The notes under the pieces: model-generated
Databases searched by the model: none
Told to the model about the DNA's origin: nothing
What the model saw: only the letters and a program-made list of their open reading frames with translations
Translations under genes and position numbers: made by a program
In this document: piece after piece, positions 1 to 6,974 of the stretch
How positions within the stretch are numbered: position 1 is the first letter of the stretch
Layout: the number at the start of each line of letters is the position of its first letter
NCBI RefSeq assembly: GCF_900769625.1
Contig: NZ_CAAGHK010000021.1
Span: 1-37,210, forward strand
Direction: 5' to 3'
Source of the DNA: an uncultured Clostridium sp.
GTDB lineage: Bacteria > Bacillota > Clostridia > Clostridiales > Clostridiaceae
Length of the DNA: 37,210 bases

Positions 1-176
1 TCTACAACCTTCATTGGCTGACCGAAGATATTTTTTTTGCCTTTTGCCACCCACTCATCAACATGTTCTGCCATTGGTGAAGAAGGTGTAATTGGATAAA
101 TGGTTGCTACTTCAGAAAATGCATAAGACACATATGCTGCTGCAGTATTACCATCCATAGTTTTAGTTTTTCTCAT
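1..176 (-). CDS. nifJ: Pyruvate:ferredoxin (flavodoxin) oxidoreductase, N-terminal fragment
   Basis: Partial gene running off the left edge; only about 58 N-terminal residues are present. The peptide starts MRKTKTMDGNTAAAYVSYAF and continues through YPITPSSPMAEHVDEW and KKNIFGQPMKVV. This is the highly conserved N-terminus of domain I of the homodimeric PFOR family, which oxidises pyruvate with CoA to acetyl-CoA, CO2 and reduced ferredoxin using thiamine diphosphate and iron-sulfur clusters. The YPITPSSPM stretch is a family hallmark. The ATG at 176 has a GAGGG ribosome site seven bases upstream. The catalytic and cluster-binding parts lie outside the window. PFOR is a central enzyme of clostridial fermentation, and its ThDP cofactor is partly made by the thi operon found later in this window. 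Confidence 0.92.
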   Translation of the reverse strand, partial: MRKTKTMDGNTAAAYVSYAFSEVATIYPITPSSPMAEHVDEWVAKGKKNIFGQPMKVV

Positions 177-617
177 CTTTCATCCCTCGTTTTCTCTTAT
201 CATAAAAATTAAAGTTATTAAAATAAAAAATCTTTCAGACTTTCATAATTTTTATTGTTTACAATTTTGGCAGATGTTATGTATTCTAACAGTATAAAAA
301 ACAATATTTAACTTTATAAATCCCTGGTTGTTTAGTAATTAACTGCTAATTTATAACTATTGCTATTTATATAGAAGCTTATCATTTTTTATATAGCAGA
401 ACACTTTGTTTATTTTTAAACTTATCTACTAATTCATATATTTGATAGTCCAATACATTTTAATAAATTTAGTTCTATCAATTTACTGAAAGTGCTTTAA
501 AAAACGAGAAAGATTAAAATTCATTGTAATAATTATAGATTCTTATCATATTCTATTCTATATTGGTATTATGCTAATATATATAATTTAATGGTAAAAT
601 ATAACTCATTTTCATTT
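177..617. other. Intergenic region, no gene seen
   Basis: Very A+T-rich spacer between the divergent PFOR gene and the tRNA promoter. It should hold the PFOR promoter. A short palindrome, ATTGTTTACAAT, lies at 254-265 and could be a regulator site. It matches no operator I can name with confidence. No open reading frame or stable structured RNA was recognised. Confidence 0.5.
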
Positions 618-646
618 TTGACTTAAACTGTATATTGCTTTATAAT
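618..646 (+). promoter_or_regulatory. Sigma-A promoter of tRNA-fMet
   Basis: TTGACT at 618-623 and TATAAT at 641-646 are separated by exactly 17 bases, one mismatch from consensus. A start near 653 would leave about 46 bases of leader before the mature tRNA at 699. Confidence 0.8.
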
Positions 647-698
647 AAAAATATAAGTTAAACAAAGAAAAATTTGGTAACAATCTATAAGCTAATAT

Positions 699-774
<76 letters not shown>

Positions 775-775
775 T

Positions 776-808
776 AAAAAAGTGGATTTATATTAACCCA
801 CTTTTTTT
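776..808. terminator. Bidirectional hairpin terminator
   Basis: GTGG (782-785) pairs with CCAC (798-801), extended by an A-run on the left and a T-run on the right. It ends the tRNA transcript on the plus strand and, read in reverse, the 821-1408 gene on the minus strand. Confidence 0.8.
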
Positions 809-820
809 ATATTCTAAAAA

Positions 821-1408
821 CTATCTCCACCTATAGCTTGTTTCATAATTATATGGAATACGCTGAACCACATTACCACATTGAATTTTATAAATATCCA
901 TTCCCCCTTGATTTCCAAGACAATAAACATCATTATTGCTTACAAAATAACCCATAATATCAAATTCTTCATCTTGTATCCAGTATACATTGCCATTAAT
1001 ATCAGGCACAGTCCAGTTATTATTACATAAGTTTCTGAAGTTAATATTTTCCTCAACATAAAAATGCCAGGCAGTTTTTCCCAATGTACTGTTAATATAA
1101 TTCAAATCATTTTTCATTATCTGTCTTATTGCATCAGGAACCTCTTCTGTCCATGCCCCATTACTATTTATATAATAACCATCAATAATAGTATCATAAG
1201 CCATAAAATTTGTATCTTTATAAAAATAATACCAGCTACAGTCAATATTTTTCCACCCATCTGCATAGATGCCATCTGTCATGTATGACCATCCTTTTGT
1301 CCCCTTAATCCATCCGTTTCCTTCATATGTCCATGCATATGATTGGACAGATATGCTGCAGATAGCTGCCATAATAACAGCTCCTATAAATATCTGTACT
1401 CTTTTCAC
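821..1408 (-). CDS. Small secreted protein with choline/wall-binding-type repeats
   Basis: 195 residues. Residues 1-25 form a signal peptide: a basic start MKRVQ, a hydrophobic core, and an SYA-W junction that looks like a signal peptidase I site. Residues 26-90 hold about three aromatic-glycine repeats of the cell-wall-binding/glucan-binding type (GWIKGTKGWSYMTDG, DGWKNIDCSWYYFY, IDGYYINSNGAW), a family that docks proteins on the wall or on glycans. Residues 90-195 resemble nothing I recognise; they are rich in Asn, Asp, Trp and Tyr, with three Cys. An AAGGGG ribosome site lies six bases before the ATG. The gene stands alone, with a terminator shared with tRNA-fMet. Function unknown; extracellular or wall location is inferred from the signal peptide and repeats. 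Confidence 0.72.
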   Translation of the reverse strand: MKRVQIFIGAVIMAAICSISVQSYAWTYEGNGWIKGTKGWSYMTDGIYADGWKNIDCSWYYFYKDTNFMAYDTIIDGYYINSNGAWTEEVPDAIRQIMKNDLNYINSTLGKTAWHFYVEENINFRNLCNNNWTVPDINGNVYWIQDEEFDIMGYFVSNNDVYCLGNQGGMDIYKIQCGNVVQRIPYNYETSYRWR

Positions 1409-1474
1409 TGAATACCCCTTCTTTACAAATTATTTCTTTTGTATAATTTATGATAGAAAATCACACTATATGAT

Positions 1475-1499
1475 TACATCTTATTAAAAGTACATCTTA
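1475..1499. promoter_or_regulatory. Direct repeat upstream of the secreted-protein gene
   Basis: TACATCTTA occurs at 1475-1483 and again at 1491-1499, a 16-bp period, upstream of the 1408 start. Tandem sites spaced near one and a half helical turns are typical of response-regulator binding, so regulated expression is possible. This is inference only. Confidence 0.35.
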
Positions 1500-1554
1500 A
1501 CATTTTCCAATAAAACACAAATAAAATATCTTATATTTCTTTCCTCACAAAAAT

Positions 1555-1599
1555 AAATGCTGTATCAGGATGACTCTCTGCCATTCTAATACAGCATTT
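1555..1599. terminator. Hairpin terminator, probably the original fru operon terminator
   Basis: The arms at 1558-1572 and 1582-1596 pair with one mismatch and one wobble, and are flanked by A-rich and T-rich tracts, so it can work in both directions. With the transposon (1636-4887) removed, it would lie about 35 bp beyond the fruA stop codon in the right orientation, with TTTATTTTT following on the minus strand. Confidence 0.6.
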
Positions 1600-1627
1600 T
1601 TATATAAAATTAAATGAGCTTTTTTTA

Positions 1628-1635
1628 TTTATAAT
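1628..1635. repeat. Target site duplication, left copy
   Basis: TTTATAAT directly abuts the left inverted repeat and is identical to 4888-4895, which abuts the right one. An 8-bp duplication is what the IS1595 family makes. Confidence 0.92.
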
Positions 1636-1663
1636 GGCTTTGTTTTAAAATAGTGTTGAAATT
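1636..1663 (+). repeat. Left terminal inverted repeat
   Basis: 28 bp beginning GGCTTTGTTTTAA and ending GTTGAAATT. It matches the reverse complement of 4860-4887 at 25 of 28 positions. Confidence 0.9.
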
Positions 1664-1673
1664 ATCATAACAT

Positions 1674-1701
1674 AATAGGATGTCCATTTGGACATCCTAT
1701 T
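1674..1701. terminator. Hairpin behind the XRE regulator
   Basis: A perfect 12-bp stem, AATAGGATGTCC (1674-1685) with its complement at 1690-1701, and a 4-nt loop. It sits 34 bp past the regulator stop and just inside the transposon end. The T-run is weak, but the stem is strong. It may also block transcription entering from outside the element. Confidence 0.65.
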
Positions 1702-1734
1702 TGAATCGCAATATATTAATATTGTTTCAGAATA

Positions 1735-2286
1735 CTATTTTGGATAAAACATTAATATGAATGCTTTAGCTATAGTATCTGTTTTATTAAAATAATAGTG
1801 TGATTTATTCGCTATAAAATGTATTACCTCTCCTTCATTAACAATAAATTCTTCACCGTTTAAATTTAATGTTAATGTTCCAGATGTTATTAGTGCATAT
1901 TCTTCTACATCTTCATAGTGAGCTGATTCTTCCGTTTTAGATTTTGGAAGATATTCGTTAAAATAAATTTCAAGGTTTTTATCATTATCAAAATTTACTA
2001 ATGGATAACAATAATAACCATTTTCTCCAATAGATTGTTTTTCAGAAAATTTATATATTTTTGCAGTATGACTATTTTCTTCTTTTAAGAAATAATTTAA
2101 AGGTATTTTTAAGCTATTTGCTATATTCCATAAAACAGTTATTGATGGATTTCTAATACCTCTTTCAATTTCACTAATCATACTTTTACTTACATTAGAA
2201 TTAGTAGATAGTTCCTCTATTGTTAACCCTCTATTTTTTCTAATACTTTTTAAATTTTTTCCAATATTGATATTAATATCTCTCAT
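1735..2286 (-). CDS. XRE-family regulator with C-terminal cupin domain (transposon passenger)
   Basis: 183 residues. Residues 8-66 form an HTH_3/XRE DNA-binding domain (GKNLKSIRKNRGLTIEEL, then SNVSKSMISEIERGIRNPS). Residues 105-178 form a small cupin barrel (HYEDVEEYALITSGTLTLNL, NEGEVIHFIANKSHYYFN). In this architecture the cupin usually senses a small molecule and the HTH represses a nearby, often divergent, gene. Here the divergent partner is the ATP-grasp gene at 2552-3379, whose promoter and a 12-bp palindrome lie in the shared 265-bp gap. The start at 2286 is preceded by AAGGAAAG. Repression of the ATP-grasp gene is inferred from the layout; the ligand is unknown. Confidence 0.85.
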   Translation of the reverse strand: MRDININIGKNLKSIRKNRGLTIEELSTNSNVSKSMISEIERGIRNPSITVLWNIANSLKIPLNYFLKEENSHTAKIYKFSEKQSIGENGYYCYPLVNFDNDKNLEIYFNEYLPKSKTEESAHYEDVEEYALITSGTLTLNLNGEEFIVNEGEVIHFIANKSHYYFNKTDTIAKAFILMFYPK

Positions 2287-2320
2287 AAATTAATTTCTTT
2301 CCTTTTTAGTTTATTAATAC

Positions 2321-2349
2321 TTGACATAATTATTTTCTAAATTTATAAT
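2321..2349 (+). promoter_or_regulatory. Perfect-consensus sigma-A promoter for the ATP-grasp passenger
   Basis: TTGACA (2321-2326), a 17-bp spacer and TATAAT (2344-2349): a textbook consensus promoter. Start near 2356, giving a leader of about 195 bases before the gene at 2552. Such strength suggests that a repressor normally holds it down. Confidence 0.82.
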
Positions 2350-2378
2350 ACTATTAATTTTATATACCGAAATTTCTA

Positions 2379-2390
2379 TCGATATATCGA
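2379..2390. promoter_or_regulatory. Candidate operator palindrome
   Basis: TCGATATATCGA is a perfect 12-bp palindrome about 23 bases after the predicted transcription start. It is a plausible binding site for the XRE-cupin regulator encoded next door; a repressor there would act as a roadblock. Confidence 0.45.
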
Positions 2391-2551
2391 ATTGTTGGTA
2401 TTATTTCCCTATAACTTATCTGTTTATAAGTATAATTATATTACTTTTTTTTTAGTATTTAAATTAAAATTTTATTTATTAGTAGATATTATTTGTTATA
2501 GGTTCAAATTATATAAGTAATAAAATATACAATTTAATGGAGGAATACTCG

Positions 2552-3379
2552 ATGAAAAAAATACTATTTGTTACAGATTTATATTATGAAGCAAAAGGAA
2601 GACTTTATTATGAAGAAGATTTATTTCTTACTTCAGAATTAAGAAAAGATTTTAATTTAGTTATCTGTAATCCTAAGGATATGAATAGTTTTACAGATGA
2701 TTTTGATTTAACTATATTTAGAAATGCTGGTCCAGTAGCTAATTTTAAAGATGAGTATGAGCTATTTAGAAATAATGTGAAATTAAAAAATTTAAAAACA
2801 TATAATTCTTTTAATGGCAAAGGAGATATGAATGGAAAAGATTATTTAATTGAATTAACAAAGAAAAATTTTGATGTTATAAAGACTATTGATACTATAA
2901 ATGATTTTTCTAAACTTCCAGAGGTTGAAACATATGTTATAAAACCAAAAGATGGTGCTGATTCTATAGGTATGGAGTTTTTATCTAAAGAAGTTCTTTT
3001 AAGAAGAGTAGATAAAAATGATAAAAATACTTTAATTCAACCACTTATAAACTTTGAGTATGAAGTATCATTTTATTTTATAGATAAAGAGTTCCAATAT
3101 GCCCTTTATGCTCCTGATAAAAATAGAAGATGGGAACTTAAAGAATACAAAGCAACTAAAGAAGATTTAGATTTTGCAAATAGTTTTATCGAGTGGAATA
3201 ATATAAATCATGGAATCCAAAGAGTTGATGCTTGTAGAGATAATAATGGTAAACTTTTATTAGTTGAATTAGAGGACTTAAACCCTTATCTATCACTTTT
3301 AGATATTTCACCTAAGCTTAGAGATAAATTTGTAAAAAAATTAAAATTATCTCTACAAAAATTACTTGATAAAATTTAG
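2552..3379 (+). CDS. ATP-grasp domain protein (transposon passenger)
   Basis: 275 residues. ATP-grasp enzymes join a carboxylate to an amine or thiol through an acyl-phosphate. Residues 1-100 are a pre-ATP-grasp Rossmann-like half (KKILFVTDLYYEAKG). Later residues show the nucleotide-binding signature: VIKPKDGADS (129-138), TLIQPLINFEYEVSFYF (160-176, Glu171 in the usual adenine/ribose position), and RVDACRDNNGKLLLVEL-EDLNPY (224-246), with acidic residues and Asn244 placed as Mg/ATP ligands. The closest general shape is RimK or glutathione-synthetase-like ligases; the substrate cannot be deduced. An in-frame ATG at 2537 is unlikely to be the start, because GGAGG (2539-2543) lies eight bases before the ATG at 2552. 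Codon use is extremely A+T-rich. A hairpin terminator follows. Confidence 0.78.
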   Translation: MKKILFVTDLYYEAKGRLYYEEDLFLTSELRKDFNLVICNPKDMNSFTDDFDLTIFRNAGPVANFKDEYELFRNNVKLKNLKTYNSFNGKGDMNGKDYLIELTKKNFDVIKTIDTINDFSKLPEVETYVIKPKDGADSIGMEFLSKEVLLRRVDKNDKNTLIQPLINFEYEVSFYFIDKEFQYALYAPDKNRRWELKEYKATKEDLDFANSFIEWNNINHGIQRVDACRDNNGKLLLVELEDLNPYLSLLDISPKLRDKFVKKLKLSLQKLLDKI

Positions 3380-3380
3380 T

Positions 3381-3428
3381 AGATAGCTATATAAAATGGA
3401 TAGATACATTCATTTTGTATAGCTATCT
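3381..3428 (+). terminator. Terminator of the ATP-grasp gene
   Basis: An 18-bp stem (3381-3398 with 3411-3428, one wobble pair), starting two bases after the stop codon and followed by the T-rich ATTTTATTA. Confidence 0.78.
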
Positions 3429-3434
3429 ATTTTA

Positions 3435-3749
3435 TTAGTAATTTGATACGTCAAAATTGTTAATCAATATAAGCATGAATTTATATCTGAGTATATAATG
3501 ATTATTATCCTGATTATACATTTCTAATGTAGAATCCAAAATCATATTTGTACATATAAAAATTTTAAATATTTTTATCAAAAATATCTTGTAACAGAAA
3601 AACTATAAGAAGTCATATGTAGCTTCGTCAATACACCCACCATAATTTTCACTTTTTTCTAACCCCCTATTCGCATTAAAATACAATTGTTCATCAATCA
3701 TTATATTTATTGTACACTAAAAATAGTAAAATTAAAACAAATTTTACCT
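3435..3749. other. Spacer inside the transposon, no gene seen
   Basis: About 315 bp of A+T-rich sequence between the converging ATP-grasp and transposase genes. No convincing reading frame or structured RNA was found on either strand. Confidence 0.5.
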
Positions 3750-4805
3750 TTATACATATATTGGTCTTCTAATCTTAAAATCCTTTATTAAAGATACAGA
3801 ATGTGTTGAATTAGCATGAATAAAGAACTTTTTAGGTTTATTCCTTTCCATTTCTGTTTTAAATAATTGGGTCCATTTATACCAAAATAGGTAGTTTGTT
3901 AGGAACTTGGTTGAAACACCATTAAACTTTCTTATCCATCTTTTTAAGCTACTATGAAAAGCATTGACTCTTTGAATATTATAAATATCCACAGTTTTTC
4001 TCCCGCCCCTAATTTGATGTAATTCAAAATTATGTTGAGCCGCAAATGGGATATAACTCCTATGTTTATCAGTACATAAAATAGAATTTTCTTCAACAAC
4101 CTCTGATAAAGCCCTATTTATATCAGTATAGTTAGGTCTGCCATCACATATTAAACCAGTATATATATTTCCTAATCTATCTACACCACATAATACACAG
4201 GCAAATTCCTTTGATATACCTCTTGTATTTATTTCTTTACCACGCTTTCTTGATTCCCTTGGCATAGTAAAATTAGAACTTTTGCTATGATTCCCTTTAT
4301 AGCTAAGGGCAAAGTATGTCTCATCGAGTTCAATAACACCCTCAAGAGAGCCGTAGCCAATAAATTTTCTAATAGCGTCTATAATTTTATGTCTCCAAAA
4401 GAAAGCTGTTGCAATATTAATCTCAACAATTTCGGCACATTGCCTAATAGTGTTACCATTTATCATACATTGAGCATATAGTAGCCATTTATCTAATCCC
4501 TTTTTACTACTTGAAACTGGGGATTTAGAAAAATCATTGAAAGTTTTTTTGCACTCTGGATTTTGGCATTTATACCTTTGTTTAACGCCATTCTTACCAT
4601 GATATTTTCCATACTTAGATATTTTATCATGATTGCAAAAAGGACAGCACTTCCCCTTGTTAAATCTATTTTCAGCGATTTCTTCATCTATAGAGTTAGT
4701 TATTCCATTTGACATCAATACAGTCTTTAAAAAATCAAATACCTTCTCTTGCTCATATGTATTTAATTGTGAAACTTGCTGAATAACATTATTAACTCTT
4801 GGCAT
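3750..4805 (-). CDS. IS1595-family (ISXO2-like) DDE transposase
   Basis: 351 residues, apparently intact. An N-terminal zinc finger (CCPFC at 53-57, CQNPEC at 80-85) is followed by the ISXO2-like catalytic domain: ELDETYF (Asp161), LCTDKHRSY (Asp246), and RVNAFHSSLKRW, where Asn281 takes the third catalytic position and Lys288 follows, as in the DDN(K) arrangement typical of this family. The trailing NGVSTKFLTNYLFWYKW is also characteristic. The ATG at 4805 has an AGGAGG site. It is transcribed in the same direction as fruA, whose stop lies only 95 bp upstream, so readthrough from the fructose operon could contribute to expression. Confidence 0.95.
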   Translation of the reverse strand: MPRVNNVIQQVSQLNTYEQEKVFDFLKTVLMSNGITNSIDEEIAENRFNKGKCCPFCNHDKISKYGKYHGKNGVKQRYKCQNPECKKTFNDFSKSPVSSSKKGLDKWLLYAQCMINGNTIRQCAEIVEINIATAFFWRHKIIDAIRKFIGYGSLEGVIELDETYFALSYKGNHSKSSNFTMPRESRKRGKEINTRGISKEFACVLCGVDRLGNIYTGLICDGRPNYTDINRALSEVVEENSILCTDKHRSYIPFAAQHNFELHQIRGGRKTVDIYNIQRVNAFHSSLKRWIRKFNGVSTKFLTNYLFWYKWTQLFKTEMERNKPKKFFIHANSTHSVSLIKDFKIRRPIYV

Positions 4806-4830
4806 AAAAAACCTCCTAAATAGTAGTTAT

Positions 4831-4860
4831 ATTATAACCATATTTATAGAGGTTAATCAA
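4831..4860 (-). promoter_or_regulatory. Promoter of the transposase gene
   Basis: On the minus strand, TTGATT (4855-4860), an 18-bp spacer and TATAAT (4831-4836). The -35 box touches the inner end of the right inverted repeat, so transposase bound at the end could repress its own synthesis. Confidence 0.6.
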
Positions 4861-4887
4861 ATTTCAACAGTTTATTAAAACAAAGCC
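4860..4887 (-). repeat. Right terminal inverted repeat
   Basis: Reverse complement of the left repeat with three mismatches in 28 bp. The outer 13 bp are identical. Confidence 0.9.
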
Positions 4888-4895
4888 TTTATAAT
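4888..4895. repeat. Target site duplication, right copy
   Basis: TTTATAAT, identical to 1628-1635 and directly adjacent to the right inverted repeat, five bases from the fruA stop codon. Confidence 0.92.
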
Positions 4896-4899
4896 TTAT

Positions 4900-6822
4900 C
4901 TATTTCTTAACTGGCTTTTTTAATACAGCTAATAATATCATTCCAACTACTGAACCTGCTGCAACTGCTACCAGATACATTAATGGATTTCCTATAACAG
5001 GAACTACAAAGATTCCTCCATGTGGAGCCATTAAAGTACAGTTGAATATCATTGAAATTGCACCAGCTGTTGCTGAACCAATTACACATGATGGGATAAC
5101 TCTTAATGGATCTGCTGCTGCAAATGGTATTGCACCTTCAGTTATGAATGATAATCCCATTATATAGTTTGTGATACCTGATTTTCTTTCATTTTCAGTA
5201 AATCTGTTACCAAAGAATGTTGTAGCAAGTGCTATTGCAAGAGGTGGAACCATACCGCCAACCATAACTGCTGCCATTACTTCATAGTTTCCGCTTGCAA
5301 GTGAAGCTGTACCAAATACATATGCTGCTTTGTTAAATGGACCTCCCATGTCAATTGCCATCATTCCAGCAACTACTATCCCTAAAAGAACTCTGCTTGT
5401 TCCTCCCATAGAATTAAGTACGTTAGTAATACCATTGTTTATTGAACCAAAGAATGGATTTACAAGTACCATAATTAATCCAATAAGACCTATTCCTAAT
5501 AAAGGATATAATAATGTTGGTTTTAATCCATCTAAAGCATCTGGTAATAAATCAAATAATTTCTTTAATCCAAGAACTAAGTAACCTGCTGCAAAACCTG
5601 CAAATAATGCACCTAAGAATCCACCGCTTACTACTACTATGCTTGAATCAAATGCACTTGAATAAGTAGTACCTGCTTTAGCAAGAACTCCGCCTACAAA
5701 ACCTACTGCAAGACCTGGTCTGTCAGCAATACTCATTGCAATAAATCCAGCTAATACTGGCAGCATGAATCCAAATGCTTCACCGCCGACAGTCTTCAAG
5801 AATGCTGCAACTGGTGTATTCATACCAAAGTTTGAAGGATCAATGCTGTAATCATCAAATAAGAATGCTAATGCAATTAAAAGTCCTCCACCAATTACAA
5901 ATGGAAGCATATGTGATACACCATTCATTAAATGTTTATAGATCTGACGCCCAATACTTTCATCATCACCTGAATCTGAAGATGTATCATTTCCTCCAGT
6001 ATGGTGATAAACATGTGCATCACCTGAAACTGCTTTGTTGATTAATTCTTCTGCTTTATGAATTCCATCAGCAACTTTTGTCTTAATTACTTTCTTGCCA
6101 TCAAATCTAGCCATTTCAACATTTTTATCAGCTGCAATTATAATACAGTCAGCTTTGTCGATTTCATCCTTAGTTAAAACATTTTTAGCTCCTCCAGAAC
6201 CATTAGTTTCAACTTTAACAGAAACCCCCATTTCCTTTCCTTTGTTTTCTAAACTTTCAGCAGCCATATAAGTATGAGCTATTCCTGTAGGACATGCAGT
6301 TACTGCTAATACTCTGTATGATCCATCAGCAGGCTTTGTTTCTGCTTTAGGCTCTTCAGGGAATTTTTCAGCTTCTTTTTCATCTATTAATTTTAAGAAT
6401 TCATCTTTATCAGTACAGTTTATTAATTTATTTCTGAATTCTTCATCCATTAATATTGTTGAAAGACGTGCAAGCACTTCTAAGTGTAAGTTATCACTAT
6501 TATCTGGCACAGCAATCATGAAGAATAATTCTGCTGGCATTCCATCTAATGAATCATAATCGACACCATCTTTGCATACTGCTGCTGCAAGGCTTGCTTT
6601 TTTAACTGCTTTTGTCTTTCCGTGAGGTATAGCAATTCCATCACCGATACCTGTTGTGCTTAAATCCTCTCTTGCAAGGATAGCTTTTTTATATTCTTCT
6701 TTATTGTTTAAGTTTCCTGTCTTATCCATAAGATTAACAAGAATATCTATACATTCTGCCTTAGATTTTGGTTTAATATCAAGATTCATCCCTTGTTTAT
6801 GTAACAAATCAACAATTCTCAT
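4900..6822 (-). CDS. fruA: PTS fructose transporter, fused EIIABC
   Basis: 640 residues. It imports fructose across the membrane and phosphorylates it to fructose-1-phosphate with phosphate passed from HPr. Order of domains: IIA (about 1-150, phospho-His67 in GDGIAIPHGKTKAVK), IIB (about 168-265, phospho-Cys177 in VTACPTGIAHTYMAAE), a Gly/Asp/His linker, then IIC (about 290-635) with many membrane helices and the conserved GGPFNKAAY and PFAAADPLRVIP. The length is normal for the fused form. An AAAGGAGG site precedes the ATG. It is the last gene of fruR-fruK-fruA; its product is the substrate of FruK. The transposon begins five bases past the stop (after the duplicated target), so the native terminator is now more than 3 kb away. 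Confidence 0.96.
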   Translation of the reverse strand: MRIVDLLHKQGMNLDIKPKSKAECIDILVNLMDKTGNLNNKEEYKKAILAREDLSTTGIGDGIAIPHGKTKAVKKASLAAAVCKDGVDYDSLDGMPAELFFMIAVPDNSDNLHLEVLARLSTILMDEEFRNKLINCTDKDEFLKLIDEKEAEKFPEEPKAETKPADGSYRVLAVTACPTGIAHTYMAAESLENKGKEMGVSVKVETNGSGGAKNVLTKDEIDKADCIIIAADKNVEMARFDGKKVIKTKVADGIHKAEELINKAVSGDAHVYHHTGGNDTSSDSGDDESIGRQIYKHLMNGVSHMLPFVIGGGLLIALAFLFDDYSIDPSNFGMNTPVAAFLKTVGGEAFGFMLPVLAGFIAMSIADRPGLAVGFVGGVLAKAGTTYSSAFDSSIVVVSGGFLGALFAGFAAGYLVLGLKKLFDLLPDALDGLKPTLLYPLLGIGLIGLIMVLVNPFFGSINNGITNVLNSMGGTSRVLLGIVVAGMMAIDMGGPFNKAAYVFGTASLASGNYEVMAAVMVGGMVPPLAIALATTFFGNRFTENERKSGITNYIMGLSFITEGAIPFAAADPLRVIPSCVIGSATAGAISMIFNCTLMAPHGGIFVVPVIGNPLMYLVAVAAGSVVGMILLAVLKKPVKK

Positions 6823-6892
6823 TTTAATTCCTCCTTTAATATAACAAATAATTACCTATGTCAGCTAATGATAATGTTTACTTGAATTAAAT

Positions 6893-6934
6893 TTTTTAGG
6901 TACCATACATTTTTGCATGTATGATACTTAAAAA
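6893..6934. other. Stable hairpin between fruK and fruA
   Basis: A stem of about 17 bp with one mismatch (arms near 6893-6910 and 6917-6934) in the 152-bp fruK-fruA gap. In the transcribed direction there is no T-run after the stem, so it is not a normal terminator. It may be an mRNA processing or stability element that sets different FruK and FruA levels. Confidence 0.5.
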
Positions 6935-6974
6935 TATACTTTTACAATTTATAAAAACTGATATATAGTGTAAT

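Larger units (their letters stand above)
1636..4887. mobile_element. IS1595-type transposon carrying two passenger genes (3252 bp)
   Basis: Complete element bounded by terminal inverted repeats (1636-1663 and 4860-4887, 25 of 28 positions identical, both beginning GGCTTTGTTTTAA at the outer end) and an exact 8-bp target duplication. It encodes an intact ISXO2-like DDE transposase (3750-4805) plus an XRE-cupin regulator (1735-2286) and an ATP-grasp protein (2552-3379). Both passengers have their own terminator, and the ATP-grasp gene has a consensus promoter. IS1595-family elements with non-transposase passengers are known as a class. I do not recall this gene pair as a described cargo. The exact repeats and the intact transposase frame suggest recent insertion. 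The passenger part is visibly more A+T-rich than the surrounding genes, consistent with transfer. Confidence 0.92.

Noticed and set aside
254..265. Rex-type redox operator upstream of PFOR
   Set aside because: ATTGTTTACAAT is a palindrome, but differs from the longer TTGTTAA-N4-TTAACAA-type site; not strong enough to name.
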